DNA of 64,000 nt from Haberlea rhodopensis (GCA_907163345.1 CAJQUN010000001.1:4030001-4094000); one strand, 5' to 3'. Numbered from the stretch's first letter, positions 11,045 to 23,587 are shown. The notes: generated by a model from the letters alone, not told the origin. Numbers and translations are program-made.

Positions 11045-12895
11045 TTTATTGTTATCAGAATGACGGCACGGTTCGAGATTGAAAAATTCAAATGAATCAT
11101 ACTGTGAAAAATGAAGATGCAAGCAAGGATTGTTGCTTGGCGGCTATTGGAGATAGACCGAAGGATATCATGGACGATGAGATGAGGAATGAGAGAACAA
11201 CTTGAAAGTATATCTTCTTGGGATCTGTTGATGATGTGAAGGGGTATCGTTTGTGGGATCCCACTGCCCATAAACATATCATCAGCATGGAAGATATGGT
11301 AAAGGAAAACAAAGGTACACATAATTCAGATACTACAATTCAGTTGGAAAATAAGACATGAAGATTAAAGTTTTTTCGAGGCAACTTCAGAGCACGAGGA
11401 ACAAGAACCAGTCGGGTCAGAGTTTTTCAAAGTTTGGTAGTCAACTCGAGAGAGGAGACCACCAGGTTGGCTTCCAGATTATGAAAGCAATGTTGCATAC
11501 TAGCAGAGGATGGTGAGCCATCGAGTTTCCGTGAGGCTACTCAAAGCTCGGTTATATCCCTGTGAATGACAGTCGTGCATGAAGAATTTGAAATTTTTTG
11601 ACAGGAATACAATTTGGGATCTTGTTACATACCATGAGGAAGGAAAAGTTATTGGTAACCGATGAGTCTGCAAACTCATATGGGATAGTAGTAACCAAGT
11701 GGAGTGATATCGTCAAGATTGGTGTTGGAAGGAAATGCTCAGAAAGAAGGAATTGGCTTCAATGAAATATTTTCTGCTGTGGTTTGGCTATAACTGTCGG
11801 AGTAGTAGTGGTATTGTGTGCCGTTTTAGACCTACATCTAGGGCAGCTAGATGTGGAAAGATTTTTCTTCATGGAGATTTGGTGTGGTAGGGAATATGTA
11901 TTGACTAAAGAGGTTATGTCTAGGAAAATCGGTATTTAAGTGGGACCAGTGTGACCCCACCAATTTTCCTGGGAATCTTGAAGTTCTGTCTAGGAAAGAT
12001 CGAGATCCTCTCTTTCCTGGTTAGTATGTACTATTCAAGTTTACATCAAAGTATCACAAGGCGATGAAGAAATTGTACAAAAGCTGGAGTGGGTTCAGCA
12101 AATTGCTCCGGGTCAGTAAGTGGAGATTAATGATAATGAAGCTAACATTATCTCCTGCCATGATGTCCTCTAAAAAAGGACATGTACATCCTTGTGGCAT
12201 GCCAAGTTGCTATGATAGATGATGTGTAATGTTAGTGGGTCCACAGATTTTCACACGGGCATTGGTTTGGCATTGATGCAGGGTGTGTGGTGAAAATTCA
12301 TGTCGATGGCTGATTAACTTCCAGGAAAGCCAAAATATGGGAGTTGCACCATAATTTTTCAGCAATGTTATTTTTCGACATGGGCCGAATAGAAATTCTT
12401 GGAATGGTTAATTCTGAGTGGGTATGCTTTTTTATGGTGGAGCATGAGTGGGAGAATCAGACATTGCACAAGCAGTGGGAGAATCAGGCGTTGCACAAGC
12501 AGTGGGAGGTCCAAGGTCCATGCATTGCACAAGCAGTGGGAGGCCCAGGCATTGCACAAGGAGTGGGAGGCCCAGGCATTGCACAAGCAGTGGAATGACA
12601 CAAGCAGTGGAATGACAGTTAGTACATGGTGAATCCTGTACATGAGCATGGGTACGGTTAAGAGGATTTTTAAAGGTACCAAAAGTGTTGCATTATGTTA
12701 TGGAGGATCGGATTTCACACTCAGGGGCTTTGTGGATTCAGAATATGCAGAAAATTCAGGCAAAGGAGAGCTTGGTTGATGTACTGACAAAGCCGGTTAT
12801 AACTGATAAGTTCGAGTGTTGCAGATTCTCAAGTGGCTTAGCAAACATAAGCAACAGGGTTTGGCAAGATTGAAAGAATGTGTGGAGATGTTGTT
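11045..12895 (+). pseudogene. Remnants of Copia gag-pol polyprotein
   Basis: Reading across frames shows a gag-like start at about 11060 (MTARFEIEKFN) and a reverse-transcriptase-like GYRLWDPTAHKHI piece at about 11240. Near 12770-12840 there is an RNase H tail-like ESLVDVLTKP piece. These parts, normally kilobases apart, are separated by only hundreds of bases and are full of stops and frameshifts. The copy could only move if another element supplied proteins. Confidence 0.7.
12455..12615 (+). repeat. Minisatellite inside the small Copia element
   Basis: GCACAAGCAGTGG(GAG) occurs about six times at intervals of roughly 25-35 bases, with varying spacers such as AATCAG and GCCCAG. It is a local tandem expansion within degenerate coding sequence. 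The open frames across it are artefacts of the repeat. Confidence 0.8.
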
Positions 12896-12927
12896 TGATT
12901 CTCAATCAAATCTCCAAGTGGGAGAAA

Positions 12928-13362
12928 TATTGACCAATAAGGCATGTGAATAAATTTGAACGGTGGATATTGAATAGTGGCTGGTGCAGCTGAAATTTGA
13001 ACAATGCGAACATTCACACATTGGTTTGGAAGCTCTATAGATAGAGCTCATTTGCACCATTTCTAAACACCCAACAAATCCCAAAATCTCCAAAATGTAG
13101 TCTTTTCTCTCATCTCATGTATAACATTGAGTGCTTTGTTCTATAATAGTTTGTTAGGTATCTTCTCATATATTGAGAGTGCTAATCTCTTTGAAAGATA
13201 ACGAGAGAGGTTGTAACCTACAAATATTATAGTAGAATATTTTCACATTGCCGGTGGCTTTTACCCTAATAATCTTTAGGGCTTTTCCACGTAAATTTGT
13301 TGTGTCTATTTTAGTCTTCATTTTGATATTTCTATTTCATGTTGCCGCATCTGGGGATAACA
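12928..13362 (+). repeat. 3' LTR of the small Copia element
   Basis: A 435-bp direct repeat of 10485-10927, preceded by the polypurine tract and followed by the GATAT target duplication. Confidence 0.9.
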
Positions 13363-13367
13363 GATAT

Positions 13368-13678
13368 GACCCAAATTAAATTTTAACTCACCTTCAAAAT
13401 CGCTACTAACCCAAATGTATAAACACCCAAATACACATTCCAGCTTTCGAACATTTCACCTTCAAAATACCCAATATTAATTTTGTATTTTAATATATTA
13501 TCATATAAAAAAATAAAGACTAAATAATAGAGATCATTTATAAGTTGCCAATTCCAGTTTTCGAAAATTTGAAAAATTCAAAAATCCGAAGCAGCGCTGC
13601 AAGCCAAGCCGTAAAACCAGTTTTTGTGCTGTACAAAATAAGGTGACGTAATGAGTTAAACTAGAGGGATGTAGATGG
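13368..13678. other. Spacer between the Copia and Athila elements
   Basis: AT-rich sequence with repeated CACCTTCAAAAT words (13390 and 13460 regions). No gene, terminal repeat or open frame can be supported. Confidence 0.4.
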
Positions 13679-15112
13679 TGATAAACTGTTTTTTACACTT
13701 ATATTTCTAGGATTTTATTATTGTTTATATTGATTACTGGACATTATTATGAGCTTTTGTGTTGTTTTTGTTCATTTCAGGAATCAATAATCAAGTTCAT
13801 GAAAGTGAAGAATTTATTCTTAAAATGATGAAAACGGACTCAAATGGGCAAACTGATTAAAGAAACGGCAAAAACTCGACTTTTGGAGAAAAAGATTTAC
13901 CGATCGATCGGTACATATGCACCAATCGATCGCCAGACACATACGTTGAGATTTGAATTAACGATCTACCGATCGATCGGTAGAACTTATCGATCGATTG
14001 GTAGGCATGCCGTAGTTAAAAGAATTTAATACAAGGATTTTCCGATCGATCGGTACATTTTACCAATCGATCGGTAGACGAGAAACCAAAAAAATATATC
14101 TTTTAGAGTTTGAAGTCCACAAGGAATCTACCTTATTTTGCCTTCATTGTAAATACATCAACGGCCGGCCACAAGAAGCTTTTTGGTCCATATTCTACCC
14201 TAGAACTCAACTCTTCATAATATTCCAAGCCACCAAGCAAGATTCGATCAAAAGACGGAAGACGGACAACGTCAGGAGTCAATTCCTCGCGTCTATTAGT
14301 ATTTCTGAACATTGTGTTTATTTAATTCATAGTTTTGATGTTGTTTTGCTTAGAACAATTATATAATCATCTTTCTATGAATATGATTATATGCTAGGTT
14401 TATTTTATCAAGACTTTGGGATCCAATGTTTGAACCTATGATTAATGTTAGTTTTTGATTAAAACCATATTATCTTTGTGCATTGTTTATAATGTTAATG
14501 CTTTCATGGATTGATCACCATTGAATTGAATTGAGTGTTATAATTGAGGTCGAGGGATGCTGTTATAATATGACCTAATAAATTATGCAACGGTTTTCAG
14601 ATTGAGATCGAGATATGAGATCAAACACGCTTGTGATAGCCATAGATATCTAGTAATCGGAAGCTAGAAGTTTTCACCCAGTTTTATGCAATATTGAATT
14701 GTTAAATATGTGCATGACAACTTACTGCAATTTGGTATTAGATTTAATATAGCTCGAGAGAGTATATCAGATAATCTAGGAGAACTCGTCACCCTAGAAT
14801 CCCATGGAAAATTAATCGATGCTAATGAGATAATTATATGGGATTGCATATGTGAACCAACGTTTTGATAATTCTTCTCTATTGAATTCTTCATTTCAGC
14901 GTGCTTGTTGATTGTTACTTTTATTATTGCATAATTATCAACCAACTATCGTGGGCTAAATATAATTAAATTGATTAAGTCGGGTACTTACTACTAGTCA
15001 CTGTGAGTACGACATCCTTACTTTTTAAAATTATACTAAAACTTGACAACGGCGCACTTGCGGATTAATCGATCACTACTGGTATTATTTTTGTTTAAAC
15101 AAGTGACGTTCA
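13679..15112 (+). repeat. Athila 5' LTR
   Basis: It begins TGATAAAC and ends TTCA just before the primer site. The first ~590 bp match 42356-42940, including the palindromic CGATCGATCGG cluster and the TTTTGCCTTCA(T/C)TGTAAATACATCA-like stretch. Length about 1.43 kb, normal for Athila. Confidence 0.8.
13899..14088. repeat. Cluster of CCGATCGATCGG palindromes in the Athila LTR
   Basis: The perfect palindrome CCGATCGATCGG or a one-base variant of it (CAATCGATCG, ATCGATCGATTGG) occurs six times in three pairs spaced 20-30 bases within each pair. TACCGATCGATCGGTA is the full 16-base form. The same arrangement recurs, partly decayed, at 42573-42755, so it is a property of the LTR family. Confidence 0.85.
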
Positions 15113-15117
15113 AGTTT

Positions 15118-15131
15118 TGGCGCCGTTGTCA
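15118..15131 (+). other. Athila primer-binding site (tRNA-Asp type)
   Basis: TGGCGCCGTTGTC lies six bases after the LTR end. Plant Athila/Tat elements usually carry TGGCGCCGTTGCC here, taken as complementary to tRNA-Asp; one base differs. Confidence 0.8.
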
Positions 15132-15347
15132 TGGACTAGTCTTAGTAATATTATACAAGATTGGTTGATTGCAATTTAGCCATTCACTTTTATTCTCGGT
15201 TTATTTCTTATTATTATTCACTACTGTTGTTTGATCTACCGTGCAAGAACTATCCTTGTGTATGCTAAGGAGTGAACAACCTATATTTCTTTCGACCCTG
15301 AAATCGAATGTACTTGTCTTACAAGGCTAAGGCAAGCTAGATCACTC

Positions 15348-17468
15348 ATGGCTGACAACGAGACAAACGAGGAGGTATCTGTTGTAAGATCACTTATGGA
15401 CTACGTTCAACCATATTTTCAAGGATCATTGTCTAGCATCACTAGACCGAGCATCCATGCTAACAACTTCGATATCAAGCCTACTATCATCCAAATGATT
15501 CAACACTCAGTCCAGTTTGTGGGATCGGCTACTGATGATCCCAACGCACACATATCCAACCTTTTGGAGATCTGCGACATGTTCAAACATAATGGCGTCA
15601 CTGACGACGCCATCAGGTTACAACTCTTTCCCTTTTATTTAAAGGATAAAGCTAAATCGTGGTTGCATTCATAGCCTGCAGGTTCATCACTATATGGGTT
15701 GGGATGGTGCAATTATTCCTATCAAAATACTTCCCACCATCAAAGACTGCAAAGATGCTTAATGACATCACTACCTCCACTCAACACGATCGGGAGACAT
15801 TGTAAGAGGCACGAGAACGATTCAAAGACTTATTGAGGAGATGCCCACACCACAACCTTCCTATACAGCTTCAGGTACAAACACACTGTAATGGTATATT
15901 TTCTGGTAACCGTGATGTGGTAGATGCAGTGGGAGGAGGAACTATCAGCAGGAAGACACCTAAGGAGGCATATACACTGTTGGAGGAGATGGCTTTGAAT
16001 GTCTATCAATGGCAGTCCTAGAGGAATGTGCCAAAGAGGCCAATTGGAGTGCATCAAGCGGATGAAGTGACAATGATAGCCACCCAGTTGGAAGCATTAA
16101 ACAAGAAATTGGATAGCATGACAGCGATGCAAGCTCAAGCTGTCACATGAGAGCGATTGCAAGGAGGACACTCTAGCACTGAATACCAAACGGGTAACCC
16201 GGTTTTGCAAGATAATGAGAGTGCCAATTTTATAGGTAATCGACCACCTCAAAATAACTCCTATTCCAACAACTATAACCATTCGTGGAGGAACCATCCG
16301 AACTTCTCTTGGTCCAACCAAAAGAATGTATTAAACCAACAACCACAACCTGGCTATCCACCTAAGCTGAGCATGGACTATATACTGGCCAAGTTCATAT
16401 CATCAACTGAGATAAGGATGTATAATCAATATGTATCGATCAAGAACTTGGAGATGCAAGTGGGACAACTAGCAACCATCCTAGATGGGAGAGCACAATG
16501 AAGTTTGCCAAGTGATACTGAAAAAAATCCAAGAGAGCAAGCAAATGCGGTAACCCTTAGGAATAGAAAGTAAAGCAAGAGGAGAAGGAGCGATCATACA
16601 ACAAGGGTAAATACACTGATACCGCTGCACCTATCACACCCCAAGAAAAGGTACACATTCTTCTCCCATTTTCCGCAGCAGTTAATAGGGATAAAGGTTT
16701 ATTCAACTTTGCCAAGTTTCTAGATAGGCTTAAGAATTTACATATAGATATATCATTCATTGTTGCTTTACAACAAATGCCAAACTATGCTAAATTCTTA
16801 CAGAATATGTTATCTAAGAAGTGGAAATTGGGAGAGCATGAGACTGTCTGTTTGACTGAGGAATGTAATGCTATTGTGCAAAAGAAGTCGGCCACTAAGT
16901 TAAAAGATCCAGAGAGTTTCTTTATTCCTTGCACTATTGGGCATATTTCTTTTATTAAATCATTATGTGATTTGGGTGCGAGTGTTAACTTAATATCTTT
17001 GTCTGTTTTTAGGCGACTAGGATTGGGATAGCCAAAGCCTACGAGGGTGGTGTTGCAAATGGCGGACAAATCCATCACCTACCCACTAGGAATCATCGAG
17101 GATGTGCCTGTCAAGATAGATCAATTCACCTTCCCGGTGGATTTCCTAGTGTTGGACATGGAAGTGGATGTAAGCACATATTGATTTTAGGACAACCGTT
17201 CCTGGCTGCTGGAAACGTCGTCATTGATGTTGAAGAAGGGAAGTTGATCCTCTGTGTAGGAAAGGATCAATTTGCATTTAATATGTTTAAACTTCAACAC
17301 ACACACAACGAGCATAGTTATTTAAAAGTTAATGTGGTTGACACTTTATCTGTTGATGTGGTACAAGGAATTGATGAGACTGAGGTAAAGACCGAGATAA
17401 GGACTGAAGAAGGCAAGAGCCATGACAAGGTGAAGCCAAAGAAGTTGACAAAACGAAAAGATAAATAA
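15348..17468 (+). pseudogene. Athila gag and protease, broken
   Basis: The gag start is at 15348 (MADNETNEEV). A retrotransposon gag domain follows (LEICDMFKHNGV, RLQLFPFYLKDKAKSWL), with a stop at about 15672. The frame then shifts, and gag continues with RCPHHNLP and EEMALNVYQW (15840-16010). From 16777 the pol start holds an aspartic protease whose active-site segment reads DLGASVNLI at about 16970 (family consensus D-T/S/L-G-A). It is followed by a frame-breaking stop at 17029 and ILGQPFLA at 17184. A basic KPKKLTKRKDK tail precedes the stop. Several stops and frameshifts make it non-functional. No reverse transcriptase follows. Confidence 0.8.
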
Positions 17469-17559
17469 GAAAGAAAGTTCATGAAATGAGAGACAATCCA
17501 ATTATATAAAGCTCCACCCCTCGCATTTTTCAAAGCAAGTGAAAGGCTTCATAGGTTGG

Positions 17560-17700
17560 ATCATTCACTGCGACTAATGTTTATCATCATGGAGAAATTA
17601 AGGTAAATGATCCTACTCTAGGCACTTATGTGGTCAATGATGTGCGGCTGATGCAATACAATGTGGATGACACTAATCCACTTACTTCGGGCCATTAAAG
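17560..17700 (+). pseudogene. Remnant of Athila integrase C-terminus
   Basis: The frame carrying GEIKVNDPTLGTYVVNDVRLMQY resembles the 'F-K-V-N-G-x-R-L-K-x-Y' end of Gypsy pol. It follows the protease by about 100 bases, so reverse transcriptase, RNase H and most of integrase are deleted. Confidence 0.55.
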
Positions 17701-18640
17701 CGATCGGGTAAGAAGTCTAGCTTGAGACTATAAACCAAGAACTATTTCTCCGTTTTTATCTTCAATTTTTTTTGTTTTTATAGTTAATTTTGATTTTTAA
17801 TCATGAATCCAATGTTTGATGACATTCATAGGTATGTGTGTGGAATTTATTGGCAAATCTATCAACCTAGGACGGCATGTGGAGATGTCCATCCGGAACG
17901 CCATCCTTGGCTCCCCCATCTCCAGTTTGCCATGTTCTGCCACTATTACTGAGTTATGCCATCGGCAACGAGTTGTTTAGGATGATGATGAGGAGATTCT
18001 GCCTCCTATGTCTGCTATTGTGATCTGAGATCCCACCGACACCACCACCAAGGAGAAGGGTACGTGCCAGACCTTCAGGCAGTCGAGCTACATCTCAGCC
18101 AACTACATCATCTGCTACTGCGCCTGGGTCTACTACTATCACTATAGACTCACTTCACCACGAGTTACAAGTCATGAGTCTACGACAAATGAAATTCATG
18201 AATTATCAAGTGGCATGGAACAATGCCATGGCACAAGGAATCCCGGCTATCCAGTTTCCACCACACCCTACCTTCCTACCATAACAGTCCCACCCACCAA
18301 CACCCCCACCTGAGCATGAGGAGGAGGACAATGATTATTGATGATCGTGGTCAAGGTATGTGCTTTGCCATTATTTTATCGTTTATGTACATTGAGGGCA
18401 ATGCACACGTGAAATGGGGGGGGGGGGGGGGGGGGGTGTTTTGTATTTTATGTTTTGCTGCTTATGTTGTTTTGACTGTCTTTCGGTATTGTTTCCGCTG
18501 GCTATATTCTGCAACTATCACTTGATTTTTTTCTTGAGCACATGTGAAATTTGTTATGGAAAATGCCTTCTACCTTAAGAAATAACTGGATTAGAATTGC
18601 AACTGTATTACATGATGAAACTAATCTCCATCAGAACTTG
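17701..18640 (+). other. Athila 3' region, first part, with a 21-G run
   Basis: Degenerate sequence with stops in all frames. GTACATTGAGGGCAATGCACACGTGAAAT leads into 21 consecutive G (18416-18436), the place where related elements have a shorter polypurine tract of the GTGTGGGGG kind. The open frame from 18223 is not credible. The region breaks off at 18640 where the Sirevirus begins. Confidence 0.6.
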
Positions 18641-19582
18641 TGTTAGGAAAACATTTCTAAGTTTTGGTGATAACAACCATATACTGCTTGAAGCATCTAC
18701 TGCATCGAAGAAACTTACTGACGAGAAGTCCGTCGACTGACTCTACAAAGATCTACTGGAAGATAGAGTCTACTGGGTGCCAAGAGTTGAAGTCAGCATC
18801 TACCGGATACAGAAAATAGAAGTCTACTGGCTCAGAGTATCTAGCTCACTATAAAGTCCACTGACATATGGAATACCAACAGAAATTACAAGACATCAGT
18901 TGATTTTATTCCAGCGGACTAAATCACTAAGGAGAAGTCAACAGATGTAAGACAAAACTCGAACAGATCCACTCTGACAATAGTACCACAGAACGCCGCA
19001 CTGCCATATCAGCGCCACCAATCTCTTCAAAATGAACTAGCCATTTGTGAACGAATTTGGAAAGAATACAAAAGGAATTTGGATGAAAATCAAGAAGCTA
19101 TTAAGCGTGGTTCTTTTCATTTGAAGAATAGTTGCTGTTAGACTTTTAAGTCTATAAATACGTCGAGCAGATTGAAGAAATCTCTCAACACTCTGAATCT
19201 TGAATCTACTTCATTCACAAACAAACGCAAACAGTCATTCAAAACACTTACTGAAATATTCTGAAGTTTTGTAGAGCAGTATCTAAGCCTTATTGTGATC
19301 GAAAAGATCTAAGCATTCTAGTCTACTGCTCAAGAACACTCAAGGATAAACAGAGTTTTAATATCTTGTGAGAGTGTTGAAAAAGTCATATTGTAATCTT
19401 TGTGATTATTGTGTTGCTAGGAGTTTATGCAACTTTGTGTGCGTGCCTAAGTAGGTTGTATACTGAAAGGTGTAAACCAAAGTCTTCTAGTGTAACCTTG
19501 CTGCATATGAAGAATGGGAGACGTAGAAGAGTTTGTGCTTCGAATTTCCAGAAATAATTCTTGTGTCATTTACTTTCTGCAG

Positions 19583-21703
19583 TGTGGGGCCCTCGACTTT
19601 TACTGGTAATTATTATGCAATATTAAATTATTGAATACCGAGAAACATCATTATAGAGGAATTTTTCTTTAAGGGAAGCGATGATGCCAGTCAAACATAT
19701 ATAAATATTTTTCTTTTACAAAAATTTAAGCTCGATTATAACCAAAAAAATTTCGAGCCTTCCTGCTTTACATTAACCATATATTATTATAATGCCGAAG
19801 TAAACAAAATGACAGGCGTATAATAGCTTTACAAAATTTGTAGCATGCTTTGATCCATCACTACACAGGATGAAGGGGCACAAACTCAGTCCATGTAATT
19901 CTAACTGCAAGGGACAATATATTAGGATACATTCCCTCTTCAATCAGTAGTCCGGGAAAATCATACGAAATCTTCTCTACCAGGTAAGGCACACCATTGA
20001 CGTACATCGTGATATAAGAATTTATTGTGTTCCCATCCTCTCCCATTAATACTATCTTTGTCATTATTAATCTGGTTATCATCCACACATAGTGTGATAA
20101 CCGCCCCCGAAGGGGTGAGTAATAACCCAGTATGAAAAGACCAAAATAAATACAATATGTACTGCAATGAATGATATATGGATGCAATGCATGATCAGGG
20201 TAATATACACATGCACGGAAAAATCAGAATAACGGTAGCTGCACAATCAGTAAATGCAGCGCAACAGCTCGAGCAATGGGTAAGGCTCGGCTACACTGCC
20301 GTAGCGACCACTCCTCCGTCAGTCTACTACGGTGTGCCGGTCACCTCGCCAGGGACTATGGACATACTGCGCCTTGTCGGCCTACAACAACTCTCGGGCT
20401 AGTCGCAGCTCCGTACCATCCCAACAAACACCTCGAATCCACACACAATATCAAAACGGTCATCAAATAGGATCGAGGCTCAATATGCAATGTAATGTCA
20501 TGTCAAGCATCGATGCTACATATATATACAGAATAATATGTGTGTGTAAAATAGATTTTATTTTATTTTTCTTGCATCGATGTTTATGTAATGCCACAAT
20601 TAAACCATGTAGACAAATAAATGTCACATAAAGCACGTTCAACACATATCAAACTCTACGGGTACCTGTTGTATATTATCCAGTCATAACATACCTTGTG
20701 AAATTTTCAACTGTTATAGCTTGGCGATGTAGATCAGAAATCACTCTACAATATCGATGAATGATAAATTATTATCATAAAATCAACCATTAACTTTATA
20801 TAAATTTCGAAACTTGTACTGATTCAAACTCTGTAGTTCTTGACTTTTGTAGAACCTTTAGTAGTTTATTTAAGACATGATGCATTTATTTAAACAACTA
20901 ATAACTTAACATAAACTAGTTACTAAGAGATATGGTAAATTTTAAGATTAATGTTCAATAAAATCAATATATTTATTACGAAATTGTTATATAACCAATT
21001 TCAGTGTGTCCTTAGCCCAAAACTAAACTTCTATACATGATTCATTTTTTTATTTTTATTTTTTTTTTACACCGAAGCATATCAAATTTTCCATAAGACT
21101 CAAGAATATTAGTTAAAACTCTCGAAAGACTCATACACGTAGATAACTCTACGTTCACGTACACATACATATTATGTTTGAACAAAACAAGTTTGAATAT
21201 TATATTATATTTTTTTAAAAAAAAAACTGTAGAGAAAGTTGCAAGGAATATGAATATTTGAATAGGAAATTTTTATACCTTGAGCGAGAGTCAGAGAAAT
21301 GAAAGAGAAGATTTTGTATAAGCTCCTATGGCTTTCTGCTGTTTTTTCCTCTTCTATATATATAATGGCCAAAAAGACACTATAATTGCCTAACAGGGCA
21401 ATAGCAGGATAAACAAATATTTGCTTAAAAAGTTGATATGACATAAACTATTATTTTATTTTGATTGTCCGATGGAAAATCGACCAACAAATATTGGCTT
21501 ACAAGTTGGATATGATATAACTATTATTTTATTTGAAGATAATATATTATATTTGTTGTTATTAGGATATCTTAGTTAAATATTATTATTTTATAATATT
21601 TAGATATATGTATATATACATCTTCGAATATTTATGCATATATATATATATATATATTTTAATTTTAATTGGTACATTTTGCGATTATTTTCGGGGTCTT
21701 ACA
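19583..21703 (-). repeat. 3' LTR of the Tekay-like element
   Basis: A 2121-bp direct repeat of 26515-28623. Open frames inside it (for example 19861-20187) recur in the other LTR and are not genes. The element-strand start is at 21703. A polypurine tract (AAGGAGGGTATAAG on the minus strand, 21704-21717) lies just upstream of it. Confidence 0.93.
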
Positions 21704-21787
21704 CTTATACCCTCCTTAAATAGATTTCGTCCCGAAATCTTGTTGGTAAATATAATAACGTGCAATAATAAACCAAGAAAATAGTAC

Positions 21788-22146
21788 CTAGTTGAAGAGT
21801 TGAGGATATAAATGGTGCATTTTGCTTTCCAGTTCCCAAGTAGATTCTTCTACTCCGTGACGGGACCATTGAACTCGAACCAAAGGAATTGTTTTGTTTC
21901 GTAGAATTTTATCCTTTCGATCCAAAATACGTGTTGGTTGTTCGACATATGATAGTGTAGGATCTGCTTCGACCTCATCTGGTGACAAGACATGGTTTGG
22001 ATCTGGTTTGTATTGTCGCAACATGGAGACGTGAAATGCGTCATGAATTTTAGACAGAGCTGGTGGCAACGCCAATCAATATGGTAAATTTCCCACACGT
22101 TCTAGAATTTCATAAGGACCAATATAACGTGGCGACAACTTTCCCC
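21788..22146 (-). pseudogene. Tekay-like integrase C-terminus and chromodomain
   Basis: From 22075 down, the frame reads ALSKIHDAFHVSMLRQY and then a chromodomain at about 21965-21790 (RILDRKD, VRVQWSRHG, EESTWE). Such domains are thought to guide chromovirus integration to modified histones. The frame is separated from the integrase by a one-base deletion near 22175 and by a nonsense codon near 22077. Confidence 0.85.
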
Positions 22147-23559
22147 TCATGCCGAATCTGATTGTACCTCTAAAAGGTGAGATTTTAGAAATACTCGATC
22201 TCCCTTTTGAAACTCAAGCGGTCTTCGACGGCGGTTTGCATAACTAGTTTGTCGATCTTGAGCGGCTTTCATTCTTTGTCTGATCAGTTGGATTTTATCG
22301 TTCATTTCCTTGATTATTTCTGGTCCAGTCAATTGCTTGTCACCTATTTCATCCCAAAATAACGGTGATCTGCATTTTCGTTCGTATAGTGCTTCAAATG
22401 GTGCCATTCCTGTACTTCGCTGAAAACTATTATTGTAGGAGAACTCGACTAGTGGTAAAGCATCTTGCCATCCAACATGAAAATCCATAATAACTGCACG
22501 AAGCATATCATCCAGAGCTTGGATAGTTCGCTCGGACTGACCATCAGTCTGCGGGTGATATGCGGTACTCATAGCCAATCTTGAACCCAATGCTTCTTGA
22601 AAACTATCCCAAAATTTTGAAGTGAACCTTGGATCCCGGTCCGAAACAATAGTGACAGGAATTCCATGTAATCTCATTACATGCTCGATATATAGACGAG
22701 CCATTTTGTTGTAGGTGTACGTCCTCTCGTAAGGAATAAAATGCGCTGATTTGGATAGACGATCCACTATAACCCAAATGGCGTCGCAACCTTTTGAAGA
22801 ACGAGGCAAATGAGTTACAAAATCCATAGCTATATGTTCCCAGTTCCATTTGGGAATTTCAAGGCTATGTAAAAGACCTCCTGGTTTCTTTCTTTCAGCT
22901 TTAACTTGTTGACAAGTCAAACATTTGGATACAAATTCAGCAATATCTTTCTTCATTCGTTTCCACCAAAATTGGAGTCTTAAACATGCATACATTTTCT
23001 TTCCTCCAGGATGAATACTATAACGGCTGCAATGGGCTTCCTTTAGGAGTTCTGTCCGCAATTCCTTGTCATCAGGAACAACTAAGCGTCCGTTTAATAA
23101 TAGAGAATCATTACCAGTTATTTGGAATCCTGATTTGTGACCGTCAAGAACCAACTGTCTCGATTTCTGAATTTGGGCATCGATCTTTTGCGCTTCCTGA
23201 ATCTGAGAAATTAACTCAGGCACAATTTGGATTGCCGCAATACTGACAATCTCATCATTGATATTGAAATTCCATCCTGAAGTATAAATTTCTTTGTGCA
23301 CTTGCGATATCCGTACAGAAGTCAAGACAATATCTTGAACCTTTCGGCTAAGTGCGTCAACAGTTACATTCACTTTTCCAGGATGATATTGGATCTCGCA
23401 ATCATAATCTTTGAGAAGATCCATACATCTGCGCTGCCTCATATTCAAATCAGACTGAGAGAATAAATACTTCAAGCTTTTATGGTCTGATAGGATTACA
23501 AACTTCTCACCGTACAAATAATGACGCCAAATTTTCAAGGCAAAAATAATGGCTGCCAA
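22147..23559 (-). pseudogene. Tekay-like RNase H and integrase segment
   Basis: This 470-residue frame begins inside RNase H (ILSDHKSLKYLF, then DALSRK). The integrase follows: an H-H-C-C zinc region (HPGGKKMYACLR, CLTCQQVKAERKKP), the catalytic core with WVIVDRLSKSAHF and HGIPVTIVSDRDPRF, then AYHPQTDGQSERT, which carries the DDE residues. A GDRVFLK stretch marks the C-terminal domain, after which the frame is lost. Its upstream end is a frameshift, not a true start, so the ATG at 23559 has no meaning of its own. Confidence 0.88.
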
Positions 23560-23587
23560 TTCTAGATCATGGACTGGATATTTGCCC

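Larger units (their letters stand above)
10480..13367 (+). mobile_element. Internally deleted Copia LTR retrotransposon with target duplication
   Basis: Two LTRs (10485-10927 and 12928-13362) flank a 2.0-kb interior. GATAT occurs immediately outside both ends (10480-10484 and 13363-13367), a 5-bp target duplication. The interior has a tRNA-iMet primer site at its 5' end and a CAAGTGGGAGAAA polypurine tract just before the 3' LTR. Scraps of Copia gag, reverse transcriptase/RNase H and tail remain, but most of the 4-5 kb polyprotein is missing. LTR ends read TATTG and ATAACA, whereas related Copia LTRs usually have TGTTG and CAACA. The element is not autonomous. Confidence 0.9.

Noticed and set aside
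19861..20187. 108-residue frame found almost identically at 26793-27119
   Set aside because: It is part of the two LTRs of the Tekay-like element and has no protein-like features beyond repetition.
22604..22849. Small minus-strand frame within the integrase segment
   Set aside because: It is the integrase sequence read in another frame.
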